Source: Plastoroseomonas arctica (GTDB lineage: Bacteria; Pseudomonadota; Alphaproteobacteria; Acetobacterales; Acetobacteraceae). Taken from it: DNA of 64,000 nt. Shown in pieces: positions 27,315-37,296 of this stretch. The stretch's first letter is position 1. Every line of letters starts with the position of its first letter. The position numbers were made by a program, and so were the translations under genes. The notes beneath the pieces are model-generated. The model searched no databases. It was not told the DNA's origin and saw only the letters and a list, made by a program, of their open reading frames with translations. The stretch is taken from NCBI RefSeq assembly GCF_018128965.1, contig NZ_JAAEDH010000001.1:248001-312000 (forward strand), given 5' to 3'.

Positions 27315-28280
27315 ATGCCCATTGCACGCCGCGCGACGCTGGCCGCGGTGCTCTCCGCGCCTGCCATCTCGTTCGCCCAGGCGCCGTGGCCGTCCGGCGT
27401 CATCCGCATCGTCGCGCCGTTTCCGCCCGGCGGCAGCGTGGACACCATTGCAAGGCTGTTGCAGCCCGGGCTGCAGGCTCGGCTGGGCGTGCCGGTGGTG
27501 GTGGAGAACCGCGCCGGCGCGTCCGGTGCGCTCGGCGCCGGCGTGGTGGCGCGCGCGCCACCGGACGGGAACACCTGGGTGCTGGTGTTCGACAGCCACG
27601 CGGTGAACGACGTGCTGCAACCCACGCTGGGTTTCGACGGGTTGCGCGATTTCACGCCGGTGATGCTGGTCGCGACCTCGCCCATGCTGCTGTGCACGCC
27701 CAATGCGCGGCCCTGGCGGGATTTCGGCGCGGTGATCGCGGCGGCGCGGACGCAGCGCGATGGGCTCACCTACGGCACGGTCGGCGCCGGCAGCCTCGCG
27801 CACCTGACGATGACGCTGCTGGCGAGTGAGGCGCACGCCAACCTGGTGCATGTGCCCTATCGCGGCGGCGGCCCGATGGCGACTGCGGCCGCGGCCGGCG
27901 AGGTGGACCTGGTCATCGCGTCCCGCGCTGGGCTCGGCGGCCAGGTGGGGCAGACGATCCGACCATTGGCGCAGAGCGGGGCGCGGCGCTCGCCGGCGCT
28001 GCCGGATGTGCCGACCATCGCCGAGCAAGGCTTCCCCAACGTTGCCGCCGAGGCGTTCTGGGGCATGCTCGGCCCGGCCGGTGTGCCGGCGCCGATCCTC
28101 GCGCGCTTCCATGCGGCCCTGTTCGAGAGCCTCGCCGATGCCGGCGTGCGTGAGCGGCTGGTGACGGGGCAGGGGGTGGATATCGTCGCCTCCTCGCCCG
28201 AGGCATTCGGCGCGTTCCTCAGCCAGCAGATGGCGACCTGGCGCCGTGTCGTGCGCGAGAACAACATCCGGAACGACTGA
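27315..28280 (+). CDS. TctC/Bug-family periplasmic solute receptor (tandem copy 2)
   Basis: 321 residues, paralogue of the preceding gene. Shared segments include PPGGS, NTWVLVFDSHAVN, LVHVPYRGGGP and the C-terminal VVRENNIRND. The leader is MPIARRATLAAVLSAPAIS. An upstream TTG at 27306 is in frame, but this ATG begins the leader. Its TGA forms TGATCA with the stop of the convergent RutA-like gene. Divergence is greatest in ligand-facing loops, so the two may bind different compounds. Confidence 0.92.
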   Translation: MPIARRATLAAVLSAPAISFAQAPWPSGVIRIVAPFPPGGSVDTIARLLQPGLQARLGVPVVVENRAGASGALGAGVVARAPPDGNTWVLVFDSHAVNDVLQPTLGFDGLRDFTPVMLVATSPMLLCTPNARPWRDFGAVIAAARTQRDGLTYGTVGAGSLAHLTMTLLASEAHANLVHVPYRGGGPMATAAAAGEVDLVIASRAGLGGQVGQTIRPLAQSGARRSPALPDVPTIAEQGFPNVAAEAFWGMLGPAGVPAPILARFHAALFESLADAGVRERLVTGQGVDIVASSPEAFGAFLSQQMATWRRVVRENNIRND

Positions 28281-29354
<1,074 letters not shown>

Positions 29355-29461
29355 GGCTGCCTCGCCTCGTTGGGACGCTGATCGAAGCAAGTTCCACACC
29401 ACCGCTTCATCGCTGCACGCGCAGCCGCATCCAAGTCGCAAAAATAAAAGAAGGGGGGGCA

Positions 29462-29479
29462 GGGGGAATTCATTCCCCC
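29462..29479. promoter_or_regulatory. Palindrome between two monooxygenase genes
   Basis: GGGGGAAT-TC-ATTCCCCC, 8-base perfect arms, in the 184-base gap between the divergent RutA-like and NtaA-like genes. An A-rich stretch (CAAAAATAAAAGAAG, 29439-29453) lies beside it. It could be a regulator site serving both promoters; no adjacent regulator gene is present. Confidence 0.4.
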
Positions 29480-29538
29480 GCTCTTCCTTTCCGGCACGTC
29501 GCATGCATGCTCTTCGTGCTCATCCCACGGAGTTCCCC

Positions 29539-30855
29539 ATGGCGCGCCCCTTCCATCTCGGCTGGTTCCTGCAAGGCTCCTCGGTGCAAGCCTGGTCCGA
29601 GCCCTTCAGCGGTGCTATCGGGCGGGACTGGATGGTGCCGGACCTGTTCTGCGACATGGCGCGGATGCTGGAGGCGGCCTGCTTCGACTACATCCTCATC
29701 GAGGACAGCTCCTATGTCGGCGAGAGCTATGGCGGGAGCACGGAGATCTACCTCAAGCATGGCCTGGCCGTGCCGCGGCAGGACCCGGCGATCACCGCGA
29801 CGCTGATGATGGCGGCCACGAAGCGCATCGGCATCGTGCCGACCTTCGCGACCTTCACCCACCCGCCCTACCTGCTGGCGCGGATGATGGCCTCGATGGA
29901 CCAGATCAGTTCCGGGCGTGCCGGGTGGAACATGGTGACCGGCAGCTCGGACGTGGCCGCGCGCAATTACGGCCTGCCGCGGCTGCCGGAGCACGACCTG
30001 CGCTACGACATGGCCGATGAGTACATGAAGGTGGTCAACGGTTTGTGGGATTCCTGGGAGCCGGGGGCGATCGTCGCCGATGCCCAGTCGGGCGTGCTGG
30101 TCGACCACACCAAGGTGCATGCAGTGGATTTCGAGGGGCAGTGGTTCCGCACCCATGGCCCGCTCAATTCCGGCCCTTGCCCGCAGGGAAGGCCAGTGAT
30201 CGCGCAGGCGGGCGGCAGCGCGCGCGGCAAGCAGTTCGCCTCCGCCAATGCGGACACGATCGTCGCGATGATCAAGGGCACCGCGGGGATGAAGGCGTAC
30301 CGCGACGATGTGCGGGCGCGGGCCGCGTCTCAGGGTCGCAACCCGGATGATGTGAAGGTGCTGTTCCTGGTCAATCCGATCCTGGGCGGGACGCAGGAGG
30401 AGGCGGTGGCCCGCAAGGCCGCGCGTCTGGCTCGCGCCGAGGCGTCGATTCCGCAGCTGCTGGCCTTCTTCGGCAAGATCACCAACATCGATTTCGGCAA
30501 GTACGACCTCGACACGCCGGTGGACCAGCTCACGCTGACCACCAACGGGCATCAGCAGACGCTGGACGACTTCAAGAAGAACGCGGGGAAGAAGAGCCTG
30601 CGCGAGGCGATGCTGGCCTATCGCGGCACTTCGGGCTCGGTGGAGTTGGTCGGCACGCCGGACGCCGTGGCCGGGCAGATGGCCGAGGTCATGGAGGAGG
30701 TCGGCGGCGACGGCTTTCTGTTCTCGATGAACGATGTCAGCCGACGGATCGTGGCGGAGGTGGCGGACGGTCTTGTGCCAGCGCTGCAGGCGCGCGGACT
30801 CACACGGCGCGCCTATGGACATGCGCAGTTCCGGGACAACCTGCTGGAATTCTGA
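29539..30855 (+). CDS. NtaA/DszA-family FMN-dependent monooxygenase
   Basis: 438-residue flavin-dependent monooxygenase of the nitrilotriacetate/dibenzothiophene-sulfone type. It has FDYILIEDSSYVGESYGGS, MASMDQISSGRAGWNMVTGS (about 122-141) and AQAGGSARGKQFA, all typical. It needs a separate NADH:FMN reductase, which is not encoded nearby. Related enzymes attack C-N or C-S bonds in chelators, sulfones and sulfonates. GGAG is 8 bases before the ATG. Upstream Bug receptors may deliver its substrate. Confidence 0.88.
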   Translation: MARPFHLGWFLQGSSVQAWSEPFSGAIGRDWMVPDLFCDMARMLEAACFDYILIEDSSYVGESYGGSTEIYLKHGLAVPRQDPAITATLMMAATKRIGIVPTFATFTHPPYLLARMMASMDQISSGRAGWNMVTGSSDVAARNYGLPRLPEHDLRYDMADEYMKVVNGLWDSWEPGAIVADAQSGVLVDHTKVHAVDFEGQWFRTHGPLNSGPCPQGRPVIAQAGGSARGKQFASANADTIVAMIKGTAGMKAYRDDVRARAASQGRNPDDVKVLFLVNPILGGTQEEAVARKAARLARAEASIPQLLAFFGKITNIDFGKYDLDTPVDQLTLTTNGHQQTLDDFKKNAGKKSLREAMLAYRGTSGSVELVGTPDAVAGQMAEVMEEVGGDGFLFSMNDVSRRIVAEVADGLVPALQARGLTRRAYGHAQFRDNLLEF

Positions 30856-30861
30856 GAGTTG

Positions 30862-30896
30862 CTGCAGGATCAGTGGTTTGTACGCTGATCCTGCAG
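30862..30896. terminator. Bidirectional terminator hairpin
   Basis: CTGCAGGATCAG (30862-30873) and CTGATCCTGCAG (30885-30896) form a perfect 12-bp stem with an 11-base loop, followed by TTATTT on the plus strand. It lies between the convergent monooxygenase and yidB genes and probably ends at least the plus-strand transcript. Confidence 0.7.
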
Positions 30897-30910
30897 TTAT
30901 TTGAAAGGCT

Positions 30911-31489
30911 TTAACGTCCGCGGTTGAGGCCGCGCATCAGGTCGCTCAGCGGCCCGCCATCGGAGTTTGGCGCCAACTCCTGCGGGCCATCGTCTCGCGG
31001 CGCATCGCGCGTCGCCTCGTTCGGCATCGGCGCACCACCATCGCTGCCGCCGCCGAACAACCCGCCCAGGATGCTCCCGAGACCGCCGCCGCCCTGGCCA
31101 CCGCCACCCATGCCGCCTGACAGCAGGCCGCCCAGAATGCTCGCCGCGATCCCGCCGAGCCCACCCATGCCGCCCGGCAGCTGCTGCGGCACCTGGCCGT
31201 TCGGCGTCAGCCGGTTCACCAGCTCCGGCAGCAGCTGCGCGAGGATGCCGCCGAGCGCGCCGCTCGGCATGCCGAATTGCTGCGCCGCGCTGTCAAGCCG
31301 CTCCTGGCCGAAGGCGGCCTGGATCTGCTCCCGTGCAACCGCCCGGTTCGGACCGGTCGAGACCCAGCTGTCGACCTCATCCCCCAGCCCCTGCTGGCGC
31401 AGCTTGCCGAGCAGGTTTTCGAGGCCCGCGCCATCCTCACGCCCGCCCATCAACTGGCCGAACATGCCTCCCAGACCACCCTGGCTCAT
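30911..31489 (-). CDS. YidB family (DUF937) protein
   Basis: 192-residue protein of the YidB family. Residues 1-110 contain the conserved core (GLGDEVDSWVSTGPNR, EQIQAAFGQERLDSAAQQFG, LLPELVNRLTPNGQVP). The C-terminal third is Gly-rich (GGMGGGGQGGGGLGSI) and low-complexity. The function of the family is unknown. GGGAGG lies 5 bases before the ATG; longer in-frame extensions have no similarity. It is divergent from the alcohol dehydrogenase. Confidence 0.88.
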   Translation of the reverse strand: MSQGGLGGMFGQLMGGREDGAGLENLLGKLRQQGLGDEVDSWVSTGPNRAVAREQIQAAFGQERLDSAAQQFGMPSGALGGILAQLLPELVNRLTPNGQVPQQLPGGMGGLGGIAASILGGLLSGGMGGGGQGGGGLGSILGGLFGGGSDGGAPMPNEATRDAPRDDGPQELAPNSDGGPLSDLMRGLNRGR

Positions 31490-31631
31490 CACCGCCTCCC
31501 GCCTGTGCTGGCCGAGAAGTGGCCCGCGGCAGGCCTCGCGTCCAGGGGCGTGCCGATGACGTGCGCCCGCCGCTTGACCGCGGCGCGCCGAAGGGGTGCG
31601 ATGCCCGCAGAAAAATAAGGAGGATTTCGCC

Positions 31632-32687
31632 ATGCGCGCCTGGGCCGTCATCGAAACCGGGAAGCCGCTCCAGCAGGTCGATTGGCCGACGCCGGAGCCC
31701 GTGGGCAAGCAGGTCCTGCTCGAAGTCACGCATGCCGGGGTGTGCCATTCCGACCTGCACATCTGGGAGGGCGAGTACGACCTGGGCAGCCGCGGCAAGA
31801 TGAAGCTCGTCGACCGAGGCGTGGTCCTGCCGCTGGCCATGGGCCATGAGATCGTGGGCAAGGTCGTGAAGTGGGGCCCCGAGGCCAAGGGCCTGACCGT
31901 GGGCGACCACATGATCGTCTTCCCCTGGGTTGGCTGCGGCGTCTGCGCGGTCTGCCTCGCGGAGGAGGACAACATGTGCCTCAAGCCGCGCAGCCTCGGC
32001 GTGTACCAGAACGGCGGCTATGCCACCCATGTGCTCGCCCCCGAGCCGCGCCATCTGGTGCCCGTGGGCAGCCTCGACCCGGCGCTGGCCGCCACCTATG
32101 CCTGCTCGGGCGTGACCGTGTTCTCCGCGATCAACAAGGTTCTGCCGATGCCGCCCGAGGAGCCGATCGCGCTGGTGGGCGCGGGCGGGCTCGGGCTGAA
32201 CGCGCTCGCGGTGCTCAAGGCGCTCGGCCATAAGCGCATCGTGATGGTGGATGTCAGCGAGGCGAAGCTCGCCGCCGCACGGGATGCAGGTGCGACCGAG
32301 ACGGTGCTGGCCGGCGGCGAGGACACCACGGCGCGCATCGTGGAGGCGGCCGGCGGCCAGCTCGGCGCGGTGATCGACCTGGTCAACGGCACCCAGACGG
32401 CGCGCTTCGCCTTCGACGCGCTGCGCAAGGGCGGCAAGCTGGTGATGGTGGGCCTGTTCGGCGGCGAGCTGGCCATCCCGCTGCCGCTGATGCCGATCCG
32501 CGCGCTGACCATCCAGGGGAGCTACGTCGGCAATCCCAAGGAGCTGCGCGCCCTCGTCGCCATCGCCGAGACCGGCGCACTGCCGGGAATTCCGATCACC
32601 GCGATGCCGTTTCCGGAGGCCAATACGGCGCTCAACCGCCTCCGCGACGGCAGCGTGGTCGGCAGGATCGTGCTCACGGCCGCGTGA
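31632..32687 (+). CDS. Zinc-dependent alcohol dehydrogenase
   Basis: 351-residue medium-chain dehydrogenase. Catalytic zinc ligands are in GVCHSDLHIWEG (Cys near 37) and GHEIVG (His near 72, Glu 73); the structural zinc site is the Cys cluster CGVCAVCLAEEDNMC. NAD(P) binds GAGGLGLNAL (about 180). It oxidises an alcohol or reduces an aldehyde; substrate unknown. AAGGAGG lies 9 bases upstream of the ATG, a strong site. Confidence 0.92.
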   Translation: MRAWAVIETGKPLQQVDWPTPEPVGKQVLLEVTHAGVCHSDLHIWEGEYDLGSRGKMKLVDRGVVLPLAMGHEIVGKVVKWGPEAKGLTVGDHMIVFPWVGCGVCAVCLAEEDNMCLKPRSLGVYQNGGYATHVLAPEPRHLVPVGSLDPALAATYACSGVTVFSAINKVLPMPPEEPIALVGAGGLGLNALAVLKALGHKRIVMVDVSEAKLAAARDAGATETVLAGGEDTTARIVEAAGGQLGAVIDLVNGTQTARFAFDALRKGGKLVMVGLFGGELAIPLPLMPIRALTIQGSYVGNPKELRALVAIAETGALPGIPITAMPFPEANTALNRLRDGSVVGRIVLTAA

Positions 32688-32786
32688 TCATCATTGCTGG
32701 TGCGGAAAGGTGTGAAACGGAAGATGGAGCCGGTTCTTTAATCAAGTCTTAGCCTCTAGCATCTGCGCAACAAAGCGAGAGCGGAT

Positions 32787-33380
32787 ATGGGCGTGGCTTT
32801 GCGGCATTTCCTGCGCGACATGACGCTGCTCGTGCAGGACGAAGCGGACCCGGCGCGGCAGCAAGGTGCCGCGATGGAATTGCTGCGACGGCTGGTGGGC
32901 CAGGGGGGGTGGCTTGCGCCCGACTTCAGCGCCGCCGGACCTGCCTTTCGCCAGGTGCTGCTCTACAACGATCCGCTCGATCGCTTCTCGCTCGTGGCCT
33001 TCATCTGGGGCAGCGAAGCGCGGCAGACGCCAGTGCATGACCATGGCATCTGGGGCGTGGTCGGCGTGCTCGAGGGCGAGGAGATTTCCACCGAGATGAT
33101 CCCCGACCCTGGCGGCGGACCGATGCGCCCGGGTCGCCAGGACCGCCTCCAGGCCGGCGAGGTGATGCTGCTCGGGGCGCCCGCCTACGACATCCACAAG
33201 ACCGCGAACGGCCAGCCTGGGGCGCCCGCCATCACCATCCACCTCTATGGCGGCAATATCGGCAGCGCCGAGCGGCGGGTCTATGACGAGGCGACCTCGG
33301 CGGCGACCGTGATCCGCAGCGGCTACGACAATCCGGTCTTGCCGAACCCCTGGTCGCTGCCGGTCGCGATCTTCGCCTGA
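32787..33380 (+). CDS. Cysteine dioxygenase / thiol dioxygenase family cupin
   Basis: 197 residues. The iron-binding HxH is in TPVHDHGIWGVVGVLEGEE (about 89-107), with a third candidate His in YDIHKTAN (about 138), as in 3-mercaptopropionate or cysteine dioxygenases. It probably oxidises a thiol to the sulfinate. It stands alone, with its own 99-base upstream region, and converges on the CHAP gene across a terminator hairpin. Confidence 0.85.
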   Translation: MGVALRHFLRDMTLLVQDEADPARQQGAAMELLRRLVGQGGWLAPDFSAAGPAFRQVLLYNDPLDRFSLVAFIWGSEARQTPVHDHGIWGVVGVLEGEEISTEMIPDPGGGPMRPGRQDRLQAGEVMLLGAPAYDIHKTANGQPGAPAITIHLYGGNIGSAERRVYDEATSAATVIRSGYDNPVLPNPWSLPVAIFA

Positions 33381-33398
33381 CGTGGCACCAGGAAACGC

Positions 33399-33432
33399 GA
33401 AGAGCGCCATGGCGGGGGCCATGACGCTCTTC
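33399..33432. terminator. Hairpin between convergent genes
   Basis: GAAGAGCGCCATGGC (33399-33413), GGGG loop, GCCATGACGCTCTTC (33418-33432): 15-base arms with one mismatch. No T-run on the plus side. It sits between the cupin stop and the CHAP stop and is well placed to separate the two transcripts. Confidence 0.6.
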
Positions 33433-33465
33433 GGTGTGTGGGCCCTGGGCCCCGGGTCGCAAGCC

Positions 33466-34317
33466 TCAGCGGCGAACGACGGTCCAGCCGCCCTGGGCAA
33501 CCTCGGTGGCGCGCAGGTCGCCCAGCGAGACGGAGGTGCCGCCCTCGGCGATGTCGACCGGGCGGCGGCCGGAGCCCGCCAGCATGGTGCCGCCGGTGCG
33601 GTCGGGGCGGTTGTGGATGAAGCCATAGACCGGATAGACGCGGCCGAAGGTGGTGTCGGAATGGCCGGTCTGGATACGCACCGCCGACCAGTCATTCGCC
33701 GCCGAGACGTCGACCACGTTGACGCCGCGCATCACCGTGCCGCGGGCAATGCCGGGGCCGCCCCAATTGGCATGATGGATCTCGATCTCGCGGGCGCCGA
33801 TCACCCGCTCGACCACAGCGACGTGGCCCATGCGCATCGCGCCGGTGCCCGGCATCGCCATCACCGAGCCGGGCTCGGGGCGGTGCGAACGGTCATACAG
33901 GCCCGAGGCATTGTGCCACCAGTCGCGGCCATTGCCGCTGATCGCCATGCCCGTCGCTTCGCGGGCGTAGGGTACGCAGGAGATGCCGCCGCCATAGCCG
34001 CCGCCGTATCCGCGCGAGGCGACCACCCGGCGACCGCCGCGACCCATGGAGTAAAGCCGGCCCGGCGGACGGTAGGTGCCCACGCGACCGAAGCTGACAT
34101 GGCTGAAGCTTTGGTAGCCGAAGGCGCCACGCATGGCCTGGCTGCGGCCGGGCTGGGCAGCTGCGCCGCGCGCGCCATGCGGGCGGATCACCTGGGGTGC
34201 GGCGCTGCGCGCGACGGGCCGTGCGGATTGTCGATCGGGGGCTCGGGCTTCGGCTTCGGAAACACCGAAACCGCTGATCAGGACCACCGCCGCGAGAGCC
34301 ACCGGGAACAACCGCAT
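33466..34317 (-). CDS. Secreted CHAP-domain peptidoglycan amidase
   Basis: 283 residues with a signal peptide (MRLFPVALAAVVLISGFGVSE, cleavage near AEA). A basic, Gly/Arg-rich linker follows, then a CHAP domain from about 108: catalytic Cys in GISCVPYAREATG, catalytic His in MGHVAVVERV, polar third residue in HHANWGG. It probably cleaves peptide bonds in peptidoglycan during division or remodelling. The C-terminal 50 residues are outside CHAP. Upstream inverted repeats suggest regulation. Confidence 0.88.
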   Translation of the reverse strand: MRLFPVALAAVVLISGFGVSEAEARAPDRQSARPVARSAAPQVIRPHGARGAAAQPGRSQAMRGAFGYQSFSHVSFGRVGTYRPPGRLYSMGRGGRRVVASRGYGGGYGGGISCVPYAREATGMAISGNGRDWWHNASGLYDRSHRPEPGSVMAMPGTGAMRMGHVAVVERVIGAREIEIHHANWGGPGIARGTVMRGVNVVDVSAANDWSAVRIQTGHSDTTFGRVYPVYGFIHNRPDRTGGTMLAGSGRRPVDIAEGGTSVSLGDLRATEVAQGGWTVVRR

Positions 34318-34612
34318 GCAAACCCCTTATTTCAACCGCCTCACCGTAACGTGAGGAAACTCTGCTGCGGTTTGGGTAAGCGGGGCGCGGTTAACAGACA
34401 ACCCAGTTTGGGCGTTACCCGGCGTAACGCGATGTGATTCGTCGGAAACGCATGTTTCATATGCAGGGGTTGCGGACGTCAATCCTAACATTCGGCGACT
34501 TGGTGTTACACATCACAGTGTGGCGGCAGATTTGCCACATATGGGCGATACGCGATCGTATGCCGATTCCGCGGACCGGCCCCGAGGATTGGGGCCGGCC
34601 CGAAACCTGAAC
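34318..34612. promoter_or_regulatory. 295-base regulatory-looking gap with inverted repeats
   Basis: Contains no gene. CCTCAC-CGTAAC-GTGAGG (34339-34356) and GCGTTAC-CCGGC-GTAACGC (34412-34430) are perfect inverted repeats sharing a GTAAC element. The base composition is less GC-rich than the genes. It lies upstream of the leftward CHAP gene and downstream of the leftward RidA gene, so it probably contains the CHAP promoter. Confidence 0.45.
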
Positions 34613-34963
34613 TCAGCGGCAGGCGGTGACCATGATTTCGACGAGATGACGCGGATCGGCCATGTTCGCCTGCACGCAGGCCCGCGCCGGGGCGCCGCCT
34701 TCGGGCAGCCAGTCGATCCAGAGCTTGTTCATCGCGTCGCGGTCGCGGATGTCCTTGAGCCAGATCTGCGCAACCAGCAGCCGGGTCTTGTCAGTGCCGT
34801 GGCCTTCGAGTGCGGCGTCGATCTTGGCGATCACCTGGGCAGTCTGGCCGGTGATGTCCTGGCTGAGGTCATCGGCGGTCAGGCCGGCGAGGAAGACGAT
34901 GTTGTGGTATTCGACGGCGCTCGACAGAACCTTGTTGCTGCCGTGGCGGGTGATCTTGCTCAT
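34613..34963 (-). CDS. RidA family protein
   Basis: 116-residue member of the YjgF/RidA family, which hydrolyses reactive enamines/imines. It contains VEYHNIVFLAGLTADD, TAQVIAKIDAALEGHG and a catalytic-like Arg in GAPARACVQANMAD. Length is normal. AGGAG lies about 10 bases before the ATG; an in-frame upstream extension has no similarity. The active-site variation makes a Rid subfamily member other than RidA itself likely. Confidence 0.9.
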   Translation of the reverse strand: MSKITRHGSNKVLSSAVEYHNIVFLAGLTADDLSQDITGQTAQVIAKIDAALEGHGTDKTRLLVAQIWLKDIRDRDAMNKLWIDWLPEGGAPARACVQANMADPRHLVEIMVTACR

Positions 34964-35063
34964 GCGGACGGATGCTCCTGCGGTGGAAACCAGCGCCTTC
35001 GTAGAACAGTTCGCCCGGCTTCGAAAGATTCCGCCGACCTGAGGCGCAAACGACCGCCGTACG

Positions 35064-36041
35064 TCACGGCACCGCGTATTCGCCCCCCGCCTCGGCCGCG
35101 AAGACCATCGTCTCGAACACGCTCGCGCCATGGATGGCCTCCGCGACCGGCAGCAGATAGGCCGGTCCGCCCGCCACGGCCGCCGCGAAGGCGGAGAGCT
35201 CGGCGCGCTCGATATCCGTGGTCGGGTAGTCGCGCGTCCAGCCCTGGCCCTCGCGCGGCGTGAAGATCACCTGCTCCTGCCCGCGCATCTCGACATGCGC
35301 CTTGTCGCCGAACAGCGCGATACGCCAGTAGCGCGGCGCATAGGCCAGCGTGGCGAAGCCGCCCGTCGCACCCGAGGCGAAGCGGAACAGCCCCGCCGTC
35401 GTGTCGTCCAGCCCATTGTCCAGCACCAGCGCCTTCGAGCGCACCGTCACCGCCGCGATCGGCCCGGCGAGATTCACCATCATGTCGATCATGTGGATGC
35501 CCATGCCGCCCATCCCGCCCAGCGGGCTCTCAGAGCGGTCCGCGCGCCACATGCCCGCCTTGTAGGCGATCGCGCCCGGCCCGCTGATATGCCCCTCGAC
35601 ATGGAGGATGGTGCCGAGCTCGCCGGCTTCGACCAGCGCCTTCATCTCCGCCGTGCTGGGCAGGAAGCGCCGGTTGTGGCCGAGGGCCAGGACCACGCCG
35701 GCCTTCGCACAGGCCTCCACGGCCGCCTCGGCGGAGGCCTTGCTCATGGTGAAGGGCTTTTCGACGAACACATGCTTGCCCGCACGGGCGGCGGCGATCA
35801 CCTGGTCCGCATGCGCCTTGTGCGGCGTCGCCAGCACCACGGCCTTCACCGCCGGGTCGGCCAGCACGGCCTCATAGCTCGCCTCCAGCCGGATGCCCTG
35901 CGCCTTGGCGAACGCCTCCGCCCGCTCCGGCCGGCCCGTTGCGCCCGAGACGAAGCGGATGCCCGCCGCGTTGTTGCCCTGCACGCTGGCCACGAGCTTC
36001 TGGCCCCAGCCGCCCATGCCGATGATCGCGGTATCCAGCAT
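35064..36041 (-). CDS. Gfo/Idh/MocA family oxidoreductase
   Basis: 325-residue dehydrogenase-like protein. Nucleotide loop AIIGMGGWGQKLV at the N-terminus, VEKPFTMS motif at about 93-100, then the C-terminal substrate domain with GGMGGMGIHMIDMMVN. The start has GAGGGG 8 bases upstream. It follows the MFS gene by 11 bases, so the transporter and oxidoreductase may handle the same compound. It is not a close copy of the 3039 gene. Confidence 0.9.
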   Translation of the reverse strand: MLDTAIIGMGGWGQKLVASVQGNNAAGIRFVSGATGRPERAEAFAKAQGIRLEASYEAVLADPAVKAVVLATPHKAHADQVIAAARAGKHVFVEKPFTMSKASAEAAVEACAKAGVVLALGHNRRFLPSTAEMKALVEAGELGTILHVEGHISGPGAIAYKAGMWRADRSESPLGGMGGMGIHMIDMMVNLAGPIAAVTVRSKALVLDNGLDDTTAGLFRFASGATGGFATLAYAPRYWRIALFGDKAHVEMRGQEQVIFTPREGQGWTRDYPTTDIERAELSAFAAAVAGGPAYLLPVAEAIHGASVFETMVFAAEAGGEYAVP

Positions 36042-36052
36042 CCGATATCCCC

Positions 36053-37285
36053 TCAACCCTGTTCCAGGCTCGCCGCCATGCGCGGCAGCTGCACCATGCC
36101 CCAGCCCACCACCAGTGCCGAGAGCGCGACCGCCACCAGCACCGGCCATTGCAGGCCGAACACCTCGCCCGCCGCCCCCAGCGCCAGCGCACCCGCCGCC
36201 GGGCAGCCGCGCGTGATCAAACCCCACAGGCTGAGCACCCGCCCGCGCATCGCAGGGTCCGCGGCACTTTGCGCCAGCGTCTGAACCGAGATGCCATGCA
36301 CGCTCGCCGCCGCGCCCATCGCGGCACCCGCGACGAGACCCAGCGGAAACCACCCGGTAATGACGAACCCCGCCGTCGCCACCGCCTGGCATGCGATCGC
36401 CAGCACCGCATACCGGGTCGTGCCGCCCAACCGCCCGCGTGCGGCGACCAGCGTGCCCGCGACCAGCGCCCCGATCCCGAACGCCGCGGTGAGGAAGGCC
36501 AACGCCTCGGCCCCGCGCCCGAAGGCACGCTCGACGAAGGGCGGCAATATCTCCTGCACACCGCGCAGCAGGATGGCGGAAACCGCCGCAAACGCCAGCA
36601 ACGGCCCCAGCCCGGGATGCCGCGCCGCATAGGTGATGCCCTCACGCACCTCGCCGAACAGACTCGCTGTCGCCGGATGCCCGCGCCGCTGCGCCGGATC
36701 GATCACCAGCATCGGCAAGGTCGCCGTCGCGATGAAATAGGCGAAGGCATTGCAGAAAATAGCCGGCGCCACGCCCGCATAGGCGATCAACGGCCCGGCC
36801 AGCGCCGGCCCCACGAACCGCGCCACGTTGAAGCACAGGGAATTCAGCCCCACCGCCGCCGGCAGATCGGCGCGGGGAACGATCCCCGGCATCAAGGTCT
36901 GCCGCGCCGGCTGCGCGAAACTCGCGGCAATCCCGGACAGCATCTCCAGCGCCAGCAACAACCCGATCGTCATCTGACCGGCCAGCACCAACGAACCCAC
37001 GAGCAAGGCCACCACCCCGATTGCCGCCTGCGTCACCATCGCCAGCCGCACCCGGTCCACCCGGTCCGCAATGGCGCCTGCGATCGGTGAGGCGATGACC
37101 GCCGGCGCCAAGTCACAAAACGCGACCATCCCAACCCAGAACGCACTGCCGGTGAGCTGCCAGGCGAACCAGGACACCGCAATCCGGTGCATCCACAAGC
37201 CCGTCCAAGCAGTCAGCGACGCGCCGAAGAAAATCCGTGCATTCCGATGCGCCAGCGCCCGCGTCAGCGTGGAGAGGACAGCCAT
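36053..37285 (-). CDS. MFS transporter
   Basis: 410-residue inner-membrane transporter, about 11-12 hydrophobic segments, resembling the MFS_3/EntS group of exporters. The cytoplasmic loop 2-3 reads GAIADRVDRVRLAM, the MFS motif A variant. The upstream nested repeat element begins 12 bases before its ATG on the other side, so its promoter lies inside or beyond that element. Confidence 0.9.
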   Translation of the reverse strand: MAVLSTLTRALAHRNARIFFGASLTAWTGLWMHRIAVSWFAWQLTGSAFWVGMVAFCDLAPAVIASPIAGAIADRVDRVRLAMVTQAAIGVVALLVGSLVLAGQMTIGLLLALEMLSGIAASFAQPARQTLMPGIVPRADLPAAVGLNSLCFNVARFVGPALAGPLIAYAGVAPAIFCNAFAYFIATATLPMLVIDPAQRRGHPATASLFGEVREGITYAARHPGLGPLLAFAAVSAILLRGVQEILPPFVERAFGRGAEALAFLTAAFGIGALVAGTLVAARGRLGGTTRYAVLAIACQAVATAGFVITGWFPLGLVAGAAMGAAASVHGISVQTLAQSAADPAMRGRVLSLWGLITRGCPAAGALALGAAGEVFGLQWPVLVAVALSALVVGWGMVQLPRMAASLEQG

Positions 37286-37296
37286 GCGGGGTTAAG

